Shown here piece after piece: positions 45,376-56,856 of a stretch of DNA of 64,000 nucleotides. Positions within the stretch are counted from its first letter, which is position 1. Every line of letters starts with the position of its first letter. The DNA comes from Elymus sibiricus (lineage: Eukaryota > Streptophyta > Magnoliopsida > Poales > Poaceae), in the NCBI GenBank assembly GCA_039707655.1, contig CM077665.1, forward strand, positions 140,927,148 through 140,991,147, written 5' to 3'. The position numbers were made by a program, and so were the translations under genes. The notes beneath the pieces were generated by a model. That model was not told the DNA's origin. It did not search any database and saw nothing but the letters and a program-made list of their open reading frames with translations.

Positions 45376-46207
45376 TGTCGGCGTTCTGGGATCAGGGGTA
45401 CCCAGACCTGCCTGCCTGCGGCCCAACGCGTGGCCCACTTTGAAGGCCCGGTACGGCCCAGCAAGAAGCCCCTCAAGCAAAGGCCCTCGCAAGAGCCCCC
45501 CGCCTCGCGAGGAGGACAAAGTCAAGACCTCCGGAGGGTGGCATTCCCCCAGGTTGCCTCCCGAGGAGTGGAGATTCCTATGCAAGTGCCCTGTCTCCCG
45601 AGGCCGGGACGACGTGGGTTCTGACGGCAAAGCCAGGCGGGCGCAGGAGGAGGACAGTTTCCTCTTTCGTGCTAAGGAGACAAGGACATACGAGGGTTCC
45701 CAAGGAATCCCCCATAGGTTTCCTTCCGGTGCAACGAGGCCGAGACCACGAGCTTGGCAGGAGGGATGTCATCACTGAGCCCACCACTGCGTCACCCCCC
45801 AAAGCTTTGCAGGCGAAGACCACCTTTAGTCAGGATAAGATGTACCTCCTGTCCCCTTTCAAATTTGGCCGTTGTGGATCCCTTCCCGCCTGTGCAATAA
45901 GGGAAGAGGACCGTGGCCCCTATAAATAGCCACCAGCTCCTATCATAGAGGGCAGGTTGAGTAGAGCCAGTTCATCACCACCAAGGGCCCTCGTGAGGCC
46001 ACACCACCACAAAGCAGGAGTAGGGTTTTACACCGCAAGGTGGCCCGAACCTGGGTAAATCTCCGAGTCCACCTTCTTCCCCACTTGCACTTACTCGTCT
46101 TAGCTAGGCCGTAGGGTGACAAGCTTGAGACTTTGAGCCGGTTAAGATCCTCGCACACGCCCCGGTGTTCGAACCTTGTTGGGTTTTGCGGAGCCCCGAT
46201 TCTGACA
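45376..46207 (+). repeat. 3' LTR of gypsy B
   Basis: 832 bp from tgtcggcgttctggga to agccccgattctgaca. TATA motif tataaata at 45921-45928 fits a plus-strand promoter. Followed by cgact, the duplicated target in A. Confidence 0.9.
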
Positions 46208-47425
46208 CGACTATCGAGCCTATAAATTCCCAAATATTCAGAAAACCCTAGGGGAGTCGACGAAACACAATTCCAGCCGCCGCAAGTACCAGAACCGCGA
46301 GATCCAATCTAACACCATCACAGAGGGGTTCATCTTCTTCATAGGTGCCTCTCCGATGATGCGTGAGTAGTCCACCATAGACCTACGGGTCCGTAGGCAG
46401 TTGCTAGATGGCTTCCTCTCTCTCTATGATTCTCAATACAATGGTCTCTTGGAGATCTATTTGATGTAATGACTTTTGTGGTGTGTTTGTTGGGATCCGT
46501 TGAATTTTGAGTTCATGATCAGTTTCTATCCATGAATATGATTTGAGTCTTCTTTAATCTCTTATTTGCATGATTACTTATAGCCTCGTATTTCTTCTTC
46601 AAATTTTGGTTTAGTTAGGCCAACTAGATTGATTTTTCTTGCCATGGGAAGAGGTGCTTTGTGATGGGTTCGATCTTGCGGTGTTCTTTCCCAGTGACAG
46701 AAGGGGCAGCAAGACACACATGTATCGTTGCCATTAAGGATAAGAATATGGGGTCTTTTCCTACATGAATAGATCTTGTCTACATCATGTCACCGTTCTT
46801 ATTGCATTACTCCGTTTCTCCATGAACTTAATACACTAGATGCATGCTAGATAGCGGTCGATGTGTGGAGTAATAGAAGTAGATGCAGAATCGTTTCGGT
46901 CTACTTATCTTGGACTTAATGCCTATATAATGATCATTGCCTGGATATCGTCATGATTATTTGATCTTCTATCAATATCCCAACAGTAATTTGTTCACCC
47001 ACCGTGTGCTATACTCATGAGAGAAGCCACTAGTGAAACCTACGGCCCCCGGGTCTACTTTTCCAACAATTTGCTTTTCGATCTACTATTTTGCCTTTTT
47101 GTTTTCAGATCTATTAATCCAAAAAACCCAAAAATACCTTGCTGCACTTTTTGTTTACCTATTTTATTTTGTGTTCCTGCGAGATCTATTTGCCAAAACT
47201 ATCATTACCTAATCTATCTTTTTACCATAGAGAGCTTGACAACCTCTCTTTCGCGTCGGGTTGCAAGTATTTCTTATTTTTGTGCAGGTGTTGTTCACGT
47301 GGGTGCGTGATCTTCCTTTACGGATTGATACCTTGGTTTCATAACTGAGGGAAATATTTACCGTCGCTGTGCTGCATCATCCCTTCCTCTTTGGGGAAAT
47401 ACCGACGCAGTCTCAAGCCACGTCA
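46208..47425 (+). repeat. Right LTR fragment of A
   Basis: LTR sequence resumes at cgactatcgagcctataaat and runs to the LTR end aagccacgtca. Bases 46208-46528 duplicate 25305-25625 with about ten differences in 321 bp. Confidence 0.88.
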
Positions 47426-47430
47426 AGTGG

Positions 47431-48330
47431 TACGGCAATCCTATCTTGGAGGTCATGTTGTTAGACAATAGTGAACCTACGAGCTATGAAGAAGCAATGG
47501 TGGGCCTGGATTCCGACAAATGGATAGAGGCCATGAAATCCAAGGTAGGATCCATGTATGAGAACTAAGTATGGACTTTGGAGGACTTACCTGATGATCG
47601 TAAGGCCATTCAGAACAAATAGATATTTAGGAAAAAGACGGACGCAAACGGTAATGTCATCTTCTATAAAGCACGACTTGTTGCAAAAGGGGTTTCACAA
47701 GTTCAAGGAGTTGACTACGGTGAGACTTTCTCTCCCATAGTGATGCTTAAATCCATCATGATTATTTTAGCAATAGCTACATTTTTTGATTTTTTAAATT
47801 TGGCAGATGGATGTCAAGATAGTGTTCCTTACTGCTTTCCTTAAGGAAGAGTTGTATATGATGCAACTGAAAGGATTTTTCGATCCTAAAAATGCTAAGA
47901 AAGTATGCAAGTTCCAACGATCCATTTATGGACCGGTGCAAGTGTCTCAGAGTTGGAATCTTCGCTTTGATGAGGTGATCAAGGTGTTTGGGTTCATAAA
48001 CGTTTATGGAGAAGCTTGTATTTACAAGAAAGTGAGTGAGAGATCTATAGCGTTTCTAATATTATATGTGTATGACATATTGCTGATTGGAAACAATAGA
48101 ACTTTTGGAAGGCGTGAAGATATATTTGAACGAGAGTTTTTCAATGAAAGGCCTTGGAGAAGCTACTTACATATTAGGCATCAAGATCTTTAGAGATAGA
48201 TTGAGACGCTTAATAGGACTTTTACGAAGCACATACCTTGATAAGGTTTTGAAGAAGTTGAAAATGGATCAGTCCAAGAAAGGGTTCTTGCCTGTCTTAG
48301 AAGGTGTGAAGTTGAGTAAGACTCAATGCC
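47431..48330 (+). pseudogene. pol: Copia G: reverse transcriptase
   Basis: Frame pieces in order: SYEEAMVGPDSDKWIEAMKS, stop, [20 protein letters not shown] and [17 protein letters not shown], then (after frame change near 47800) [20 protein letters not shown] with the first catalytic Asp region. The catalytic box reads LYVYDILLIG, so the first Asp of YVDD is Tyr (codon 48071-48073). A frame change near 48090 continues in SMKGLGEATYILGIKIFRDR up to the insertion of K at 48330. Stops at 47566 and 47620 also disable it. Confidence 0.87.
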
Positions 48331-49935
48331 TGATGTCTACTACACAACTTGTTCTGGTAGACTCGTGTTGGGCCTCCAAGCGCAAGAGCTTTGTAGGACA
48401 GTAGAAAATTTCCCTCAAGTGGATGACCTAAGGTTTATCAATCCGTGGGAGGCGTAGGATGAAGATGGTCTCTCTCAAACAACCCTGCAACCAAATAATA
48501 AAAAGTCTCCTGTGTCCCCAACACACCAAATACAAAGGTAAATTATATAGGTGCACTAGTTCAGCGAAGAGATGGTGATACAAGTGTAGTAATAAAAGTA
48601 GATATTGATTTTTGTACTAGTAACAATAAAAAACAGCAAGGTAGCAAGTAACAAAAGTGAGCACAAACGGTATTGCAATGCTTGAAAACAAGGCCTAGGG
48701 TCCGTACTTTCGCTAGTGCAATCTCTCAACAATGCTAATATAATTGGATCACATAACCATCCCTCAACGTGCAATGAAGAATCAGTCCAAAGTTCTTATC
48801 TAGCAGAGAACATAAGAAGAAATTGTTTATAGGATACGAAACCACCTTAAAGTTATCCTTTTCGATCGATCTATCCAAGAGTTCGTACTAAAATAACACC
48901 AAGTTATCCTTTCCGATCAATCTATCTAAGAGTTCGTACTAAAATAACACCATATGATACGCACAACCAGCTCTAATGTCACCTAGATACTCCAATGTCA
49001 CCACAAGTATCCATGAGTTAATTATACGATACGCATCAAACAATTTCAGATTAATAATACTCAATCCAACACAAAGAACCTCAAAGAGTGCCCCAAGATA
49101 TCTATCGGAGAACATGGTATGAAAACATGCAATCAACCCCTATGCATAGATCCCCAAGGTCACCAGAATCTGCAAGTTGACGCCATAACATATATCAAGT
49201 GAATCACTTGAATACCCCCAATGTCATTATGGGTATCCGCATGCAATACATACATCAAGTGCTCGCAAATCCATAAAAGTATTCAATCCGGTAATAACGA
49301 AATCTCAAAGGGAAAACTCAATTCATCACAACAAGATAGAGAGGGGAAAACACCATATGATCCAACTATATTAACAAAGCCCGCGATACATCAAGATCGT
49401 CAGCCCCGAGGGTGGACTACTCCCTCCTCATCATGGAGACCATAATGATGATGAAGATGGCCTCCGGTGATGATTTCCCCCTCCGGCAGGGTGCTGGAAC
49501 GGGGTCTAGATTGTTGTTTCGTGGCTACAGAGACTTGTGGCAGTGGAAATTCTGATCTAGGGTTATTTTTGGGGGTTTCTAAAAATATAGGATTTTTGGG
49601 CGTCGGTTTCACGCGAAGATGGGCCACGAGTGGACCACATGACACCAGGGCGCGCTAGAGGGGGCTGGCGCGCCCTGGTGGATTGTGCCCACCTCGTGGC
49701 TCTTCTGGCCCTCCCACGAAGCTTCTATTGCCTCTTTTGTTCCAAAAAAATCGTATAAAAGTTTCGTTGCATTTGGAGAACTTTTATTTCTGCACAAAAA
49801 ACAACACCACGGTAGTTCGGCTGAAAACAACGTCAGTCCGGGTTAGTTCCATGCAAATCATACCAAAACCATATAAAATTGTTGTAAATATGGCATGAAT
49901 ACTTCATAAATTATAGATACGTCGGAGACGTATCA
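48331..49935 (-). repeat. Solo LTR K
   Basis: 1605 bp from tgatgtctactacacaac to gagacgtatca with perfect target duplication atgcc (48326-48330 and 49936-49940). In element sense it starts TGATACGTCTCCGACG with the terminal palindrome (49916-49934) and has a GC hairpin at 49643-49680. It is related to, but distinct from, the H/J, I and A LTR families. Confidence 0.93.
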
Positions 49936-49940
49936 ATGCC

Positions 49941-50654
49941 CAAAAATTACAGAAGATAGAGAAAATATGAGTGTCATCCCCTATGCCTGAGCCATAGGCT
50001 CTATCATGTAGGCAATGTTGTGCACAAGATCGGATGTGAGCCTTGCCATGGTATGGTCGGAAGGTTTCAAAGTGATCCAGGAGTGGAACACTAGACAGCG
50101 GTCAAAAATATCCTTAAGTACCTAAAGAGGTCTAAGGAGATGTTTCTCGTTTATGGAGGTGATCAAGAGCTCGTCATAAAGGGTTACGTTGATGCTGGTT
50201 TTGATACACATCTGGATGACTCTAAGTCTCAAACCAGATACATATTTATTCTGAATGCTGGAGCAGTCAGCTGGTGTAGTTCCAAGCAAAACGTGGTAGT
50301 AGATTCTACATGTGAGGCAGAGTACATAGCTGCTTCATAAGCAACAAAGGAGGGTGTCTGGATGAAGCGGTTCATGACGGATCTTGGAGTTGTGCCCGCT
50401 GCACTGGATCCGATGACTCTGTTTTGTGACAACACTGGTGCCATTGCTCTAGCAAAGGAGCCCGGGTTTCACAAGAGGACCAGACACATAAAGTGCCACT
50501 TCAATTCCATCCTTGATTATATCAAGTACGAAGACATAAACATTTGCAAAGTACAGACGGATCTAAACGTTGCATACCTGTTGACTAAACCTCTTCCACG
50601 GGCAAAACATGATCAACACCAGAACTCTATGGGTGTTAGATTCATTAGAATGTA
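49941..50654 (+). pseudogene. pol: Copia G: RNase H
   Basis: After K the frame gives MFLVYGGDQELVIKGYVDAG, then DSTCEAEYIAAS with a stop (50338-50340), and MTLFCDNTGAIALAKEPGFH. All three acidic RNase H motifs are present. The C-terminus YLLTKPLPRAKHDQHQNSMG is close to that of C and ends at 50654. The frame is open apart from the one stop and some upstream stops near 49970-50130. Confidence 0.87.
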
Positions 50655-50678
50655 AAGCTAGATTATTGACTCTAGTGC

Positions 50679-50689
50679 ATGTGGGAGAC
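50679..50689 (+). other. Polypurine tract of G
   Basis: gtgggagac lies directly before the 3' LTR. The same motif precedes the F LTR and, on the minus strand, the 3' LTR of C. Confidence 0.8.
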
Positions 50690-50881
50690 TGTTGGAAATA
50701 GGCCATAAAGGAAATAATAAAGTGGTAATTATCATATTTCCTTGTTCATGATAATCATTTATTATCCATGCTAGAATTGTATTAACCGCAAACTTAAATA
50801 CATGTGTGGATATATAAGCAACACCATGTCCCTAGTGAGCCTCTACTAGACTAGGTCATTGACCAAAGATGGTTAAGGTTT
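50690..50881 (+). repeat. 3' LTR of G, truncated
   Basis: The first 192 bp of the LTR (tgttggaaataggcca to ggttaaggttt), collinear with 9673-9864, then cut by M. The remaining 1.5 kb is not found downstream. Confidence 0.9.
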
Positions 50882-53800
50882 TGTAGGGACCCCGATCCTA
50901 AGCCATAAGAATCTAGCATGTAACACTTCACATTACTTTGCGGCCTCACGCACGATTATCACCACGGCTGCCACCTTACCTGGGCCGGGACCGTTTGCGC
51001 CTTTTGGCTCACGAATGTGAATATGTCGCTAGCATTCAAATGTAAAAGAACCCAGGTCGACATGACTAGTCATAGAACCCAAGTAGCACATCCGTACAGG
51101 GACAGGCATAGGTAACCCAGCAAAGCAGGTGTCGGTCTCAAGCGTGTGTAGACGAGTCATAGCAAGCTACAGGGACTCCATTACACCGTGGGACATAAAT
51201 GTCATCAACTACGCGTAGACGAGTCATAGCAGGCTACATGGACTCCATTACACTGCGAGACATTTCCCCGAAGGGACAGACACAGCAGCAGAGAAGGATA
51301 CATGCCGGTCAATCAATGTGTCCGGAGCAGTAGCAAGCTACCAAGGCTCGGTGGAAGCACAAAGAGGCATTTCCCCGTAAAGAGTACTACTAGAGGCACA
51401 CAACTAGGTTGTCGAATCCCATACATACCGTTACACGTCACACGTACGCACAACATGTCCGATATGCATAGATACAACTATGGCATCACAACATAACCAT
51501 ACACAACGCAACATTTATTTAGAAGGCTCAGAAGAGCCAACATAGTATAATGTTACAAGAAGGGGGGTCACATGACCCAACATTCAGAGCATACAAACAA
51601 CAAGCGGAAGTTACATGTCTGAGTACAGACATCTACTAAAAGCGGCTGGAAGAGCCTTAAAAACTACAACGACCTTACCAAAGGAGCCAGACCTCTGTCT
51701 GGGATTCCCAAGCTAATCCGGTCAACATCGAACTTCACGTCATAGGAATCACTAATGAGACTGAAGTCTCATCTGCAAAACATAAATAACCAAACGTGAG
51801 TACAAAGGTACTCAGCGAGACTTACATCAGAACTAACTACATATGCATCATTATCAACAAGGGGGGTTGTGGAGTTTATTGTAGCAAGCCAGCTTTTACT
51901 CTTGGCTAACCTGTACTATGACTACAAGTATCATCTTTGAGGTGGGATAGCGCACATGAGTCCACATATTCACCAAACCAATACACCACTATGGATCCAC
52001 TCCCGTCTCCCTACGAGAAGGCCATCCATAGCACTCACGCTTATCTTGCGCATTTTAGAGTATCCATTTCACTTGTCTATGTACCACATAAGTTTCCATG
52101 TAGTCCATATCCGAGGACGCGGCTATTCGAACAGATTAAATCACCCTGCAGGGGTATACTTCTTCACACACGCTCCTGCCACTTACCGCCATGTGCACGT
52201 AAAAAGGCACCTCGGCAACCTTCAAGCGGAAGCCCAGCGAGGGAGTCGGCCACGACCTGACTAACCACACAAGACTCTAGTCCAGGTTTATCACCTATTT
52301 GAGACTGAACCGGCAAGGAAGTTCGGTTGAAGTTTCCATTACGGCCCCAAACGATGTGTGGAGGGTTCCCAAGCCCACCTCGACGGATGGTACTACGCTT
52401 GGTGCACCGGGCCACGGTGGATCTACCGCGCCATAGCCTACCCCTCCGGTCAGCGCTATGCACGGCCGCCAGCACATCCTACAAACACCAGAAACTAGTT
52501 GCAACTCCTGGATAGAGACCAAGGCGATTAATAAACCGAGAGAGTCAATTAAGGATCCCAATGTGCGATAGTATCTTGTCTTGGATAACATACACAAAAC
52601 TCAGTTCTTAAGGACGGTCCCAATGAGACAACCCACCAAGTACTCCTAAATGGCCTCCCACCGCTACCTTTACCAAATCGGATTCACACACTTAGCTCTC
52701 ACACAGCAGGACATGAACACAACCATTCCGATTCATCACCCAGATGGATCAGACCCGACACGACTCTAAGCATAGTAGGCACAGTACACAATCATGATGA
52801 GTAAGCACGACAAGGCTCAAGCAGTTGCTACTCATGCTAAGTGGTTTCAACTATTTACTGTGACAAGGACATGTCATGCAAAGGAATGGGTTCAACTACC
52901 GAGAACATGTAACAGTTGAATCGTTGTTGTCCTAATGCATAAAAGAGAGCAGGAGCGAGAGGGTAGGATATTATCGGGATGCTCAAGGAGGGGTTGCTTG
53001 CCTGACACTTCTGAAAATAACAATGAGTCTTCATCGGTGACAACGATCTTAACGTCGGAATCATCGTCTACCGGGAAGGAACACTACCGTCAAAACAGGA
53101 AAGGAACACATTGAATGCAATGCAACAAACATGATGTATGATATGGCATGTTAAATCATTGAATTGACCTAGTGCAATAGGTAGTCATATTAAGTGAAGT
53201 CGAATTCAAATATATACTAAATTCCAACTCCAACACTATTTATTAAATTATCCTAATCATGAAATGTCCTACTTGGTGATGTTATCTTGCTCCAACATGC
53301 GTGAACATGGCATAACCAGATTCATTGGATTTTTCTGATCATTTTTCATATATAAATTATTTTCATCAGAGTTACGGTTGAATTTCTATGATTTTTAGAA
53401 GTTTTGAATATTTTCTAGAATTAATAATTCATTTCTTATTTATTTTAATTCCAGAAAAGCATTACTGCATCAGCCTGAGGTCATTGTGACGTCAGCGGGT
53501 CAACTGGGCCGGCCCTGGTCAAACCTGGCCGGTGGGACCCGCATGTCACTGTCTGTAATTTTAGCCAAAAGAGTTTATTATTAAACCGGTGATTTATTAG
53601 CCCGTGGGGTCCAGCTGTCAGCGTCATAGAGCTTAATTAGCGCGGTAATTAGGCCCTAATCAAGGGCCACGTCAGCGCGGCCGGAGCTTCGCCGACGGTG
53701 ACCATTTCGCACGGCGGAGGCACGCCGGACCTGCGCTGCAGGCGGCCATTCAACGAGCGAACGCCACTAGAAGGTGCCCCGCACTCGTCCGCATCCAGGG

Positions 53801-55017
53801 AAGGCTCCAGGGGGTCACAGGGTGGCTGGAGTAAACGACCACGGCGAATTGGCGGCGGCCGGAGCTCGGCCTCGACGGATTGGTCGCTACGGTGCACGTG
53901 AGAACGCACGGATGGGCTCTACGGACTCCTCATGATGCTAGGAGAACGACGACGCGCTCGGTCTCAGCTGGTTCAAGCTCTGGGCTCGTCGGGGACATGG
54001 CCGGCGATGTAAGGCTTCGGCCATGGACGAACTGCTAGCTAGGACTCGCGCGCAAGCAAATGGGTTTAGGGGAAAAGGTAAGTGGTTCACGGCGAGTTGA
54101 AGGGAGCCGAAGGGGAGCTCGGGGATGTCCTGGCGGTGACAAATCGAGCGACGGCATCCGGCGGCCATGGATGAGGTAGATGGTCGCGGCGTTGTCTTCG
54201 GGTCGTACCTGCTCGATTCCATTGGAGGAGACGTCGAGTGCATCTAGGCGGAGCAAAGGGACTCAACGGCGTGGCTCGGAAAGGCCAGTGGTCGTGGTGG
54301 TTGCGAGCGGCGGCGACGGGGCGTTCGGCCATGCGCGAGCGAGAGAGCCAGAGGGGGGAGGAGAGAACGGGGAGAGAGGGATGAGGTTGTGGGGCACCTA
54401 CAACGCGAGGAGATGAGCATGGGGGAGCCAAGCACACAGGGAGGAGGTGGCCGGAGTGCAGGCATGCCCGGCACGCAGGTGCTTCTCCTCCTGGCAAGAG
54501 GAAGAAGACACTGATGCCCTTGGTGGGCTGGGCCGCCTTCTGGGCCAGGTAAGTGGCTCCCCCTTTTTTTTCTATTTTGTTATGTTTATATTATTTGTAG
54601 TATGTTTCTGATTTAGTAGAAGTACTAAACCAATTATGTTGCTTCTGAAAATAAATATGTGGTTATATATGAAAAGTCCTGAGCGACATTAAAAGTTCCA
54701 GAATTTTTGGAGTTATAGAATTATATATAGGATTTTATAACTCCAATTCAAATACTTATTAGTTTAATTCATCAAACAAAAATGGCATGTAAAATTATGT
54801 TTCACCACTGGTTAATGTTTCCACATTTTTCCAGAGATGAGGAACATTTTTGGAGAGCCATTCTGGTTCATTGAAAATCATTTTAGGTGAATCTATTTGA
54901 ATTCAATTAGTGCTAGGGTTTGGATCAACCCCATTTCAAGTTTAAAGAAAACAAAAATAACATGATGACATGATGCTTAATGCAACTATTTACAAGCAGT
55001 ATTCTAGGGCTGTGACA
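50882..55017 (-). repeat. Long LTR M (4.1 kb), probably solo
   Basis: Bounded by tgtagggaccccgatcc and ctagggctgtgaca, so both ends have TG..CA form. In minus-strand sense it starts TGTCACAGCCCTAG, a common start of long Triticeae gypsy LTRs. Inside are a 67 bp tandem duplication (51148 and 51215), an AT-rich part (53160-53470), and a GC-rich part (53640-54500) whose minus strand looks like a transcribed leader. The open frames are short and low in complexity. Flanks differ (ggttt left, cacgg right), so no target duplication is seen. Orientation is an inference. Confidence 0.7.
51148..51280 (+). repeat. 67 bp tandem duplication in M
   Basis: gtagacgagtcatagcaagc begins at 51148 and, with changes, at 51215. 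Both are followed by tacaygga-type sequence and ggactccattacac. Confidence 0.85.
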
Positions 55018-56856
55018 CACGGCATCCGCCATTGCCAAGGAGGGGGACCTCGCTCCGGCGCTTCCGCTGACTGCAAGAGACACCAACGAGTGGGGGGAGA
55101 CCTTGATCTGGTGCGGCTCTGGGGAGCGACACACCCTGGCGAAGACGGTCTACCCCTTCTTCCTCCACAGCATCTTCTGTGGGCTCGTCCCGCCCTTCTC
55201 CGGGTTCTTCTCCGCCATCCTTGCGCACTACGGGATCCAGGCTCTCCACCTTCACCCCAACTCCATCTTAATCCTGTCGATCTTCCCTTTCTACTGCGAG
55301 GCCTTCGTGGGTGTGAGGCCTTCCATGGTCCTCTTCCGTCATTACTTCAGCATGCAGCTTCATGATAGCGCGCAGCAGTCGGGATGCGCTTCCTTCGTCG
55401 CGGTCCAGAGCGGCAATGTGCTCCTGAAGGCCGGGAAGAAGGTGGAGGGCTACCGGCACCGCTGGGTCTTTTTGGATGTCAAAGGGGTCGACCCGCATGT
55501 GGAGCTTCCGACGAGACTGCCCAAGAAGATTCCTGGGTGGGCCTCCGCGAAGCTCACCGACCCTCGTGCGGCACCCGTCTTGAGGCGGATCTCCTCGGAC
55601 ATGTACGCCAGCAAGCTGACCGGGGCGATGATGGTGAAGGAATTCGTGACGTAGCACCTGGCGCCGCTCCGGTAGCACTCAAAGCCCATGTGGGAGTACA
55701 CAGGCAGGGGGAAGAGATCAGGCTCGGATCCGCCGACCTGACAGGCGAGGAGCGGGACAGGGCCATGAACATCCTGCTCAACGGCGATCCCGGGGATCAT
55801 CCCGAGGCCTATGCCCCACTGTACCGCCGCGACGATGGCGCAGCTCTGGCTGCCGCCATGCCTGACTTCGACGACTTGGGACTCATGCGATCTGAGCATC
55901 CCAATCCCCCGGTGCTGGTGTCCTCCGGCGACACCAGTTGCGAGGGGGATTCGGAGGAGACCGTGGACGATAGGGAGGAGGCGTCCCTTCCGTCGCAGAG
56001 CGTGCTCCTCCGCAATCTTGATGACGACGACGAGCCCCCAGCCGCTGGCTTCCAGTGCTTGGCCAGGGTGCCCAGGGGGCCGGGGCCTTCCCCCAAGGCT
56101 GCCCGGTAGTCTGGCCGGGCGACCCCGAAGAAGCGCGTGGCTGCATCCCCTCCGGAGGACTCCTCGCGTCCCAGCCAGGCGACCAAGACGCTGGGCTTGC
56201 CTCCGCCCGCGCTACTGTTGGGAGGCAAGGCAGCCGCCGCCGGGGCCGGCACTGGCTTGCCGGCCGCGGATTCCCATGGCGCCCGCCACACTTCTCCGGG
56301 CGGCGGCACCGCACCGGGGGTCGGTGCGGAGCACCTGGTACACCCTCTGGGCACAGCCAGGACCGTGCCAAAGGAGAGCGGGGGCATCCCAACCCGCGCC
56401 GAGGTGGAGCTGAAGAGGAAGTGGGTTGCATGCGAGGAGTAAGTAGCCTTTCCTTGCTTCTGGTTGATCTTTGAACTGTGGATTTCTCACGGTCCTCCCA
56501 TTCTTGATGGCCAGGGTCGGGGTAGAGCCGAAGAGGAGGAAGGGGAGCGCTGAGCCGAGGGAGCCCCCTGTCCTGGGGGCATTTCCCGACTCAAGCCACG
56601 ATGGAGGAGCGCACAGGACTGGTGCGCCGCTTGGAGGACTAGTTGCCGGGGGCGCGGAGACTCACGGGGCGGCACCCCCTGCCACAGCCGCGGCGACCCC
56701 AGTGTCGGCAGAGGAGGCGGTTCCCAGCCCCCTGCAGGGGGATCCGCTCCTGAGGGCGCAATGGTGCAGCCTCGGGAGGAGCCAGCCCTCGCTGGCCAGC
56801 CGGCCGTGAAGTCGTCTGCGCTTGTCACGACGGAGGAGAACTTGGAGCCCCCGGCT
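55018..56856 (+). pseudogene. Fragment N: accessory ORF, gypsy-type transposon domain
   Basis: Open from the junction with M: KEGDLAPALPLTARDTNEWG, then FFLHSIFCGLVPPFSGFF, HYGIQALHLHPNS, FYCEAFVGVRPS and HRWVFLDVKGVDPHVELP, the typical run of the plant putative gypsy-type transposon domain (Transposase_28-like). A stop (55652-55654) and frameshifts lead to a second part (SADLTGEERDRAMNILLNG, acidic stretch near 55900-56040) and a Pro/Ala-rich basic part up to 56438. A plausible intron follows (GTAAGT at 56439, AG at 56513-56514), then RRKGSAEPREPP. The N-terminus is lost at M and the C-terminus at E. By analogy with E it is probably the antisense ORF of a minus-strand gypsy. Its function is not known. 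Confidence 0.65.

Larger units (their letters stand above)
25626..46207 (+). mobile_element. Ty3/gypsy element B, 5' truncated
   Basis: Surviving parts in order: C-terminal RT, RNase H, integrase zinc region, integrase core (after copia C), integrase C-terminus, a 2 kb 3' region with an antisense ORF, PPT and 3' LTR. The 5' LTR, gag, protease and most of RT are missing. The right flank repeats cgact (46208-46212), which also occurs in the left LTR of A (25305-25309), consistent with insertion in an A LTR and later deletion. Copia C splits the integrase at a perfect ccact duplication. Confidence 0.85.
24949..47425 (+). mobile_element. LTR element A, collapsed around gypsy B
   Basis: The ends are an LTR start at 24949 (TGATACGTCTCCAACG) and an LTR end at 47425 (aagccacgtca), with target duplication agtgg at 24944-24948 and 47426-47430. 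Only LTR sequence of A remains: 24949-25625 on the left and 46208-47425 on the right. The two pieces overlap by 321 bp in LTR coordinates, so they come from two LTRs rather than one cut LTR. No internal region of A survives. Confidence 0.85.
9673..50881 (+). mobile_element. Copia element G (BARE/Angela-like) with nested insertions
   Basis: Order along the plus strand: 5' LTR, degenerate PBS, leader, gag, protease, integrase, RT, RNase H, PPT and a truncated 3' LTR. Four insertions split it: H in the leader (TSD TAGAA), J in gag (GACGG), A between integrase and RT (AGTGG) and K in pol (ATGCC). Without them it is about 8 kb. Its own target duplication cannot be checked because M cuts the 3' LTR at 50881; the left flank is aaatt. 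By eye the first 192 bases of the two LTRs differ at about 17 positions, so this is an old insertion. Confidence 0.9.

Noticed and set aside
52164..52597. Overlapping minus-strand ORFs in M as genes
   Set aside because: No domain, no codon bias and they lie inside an LTR bounded by TG and CA.
55103..55654. A functional host gene
   Set aside because: The domain is a known transposon-associated one; it lacks an N-terminus at the M junction and is frameshifted after 55654.
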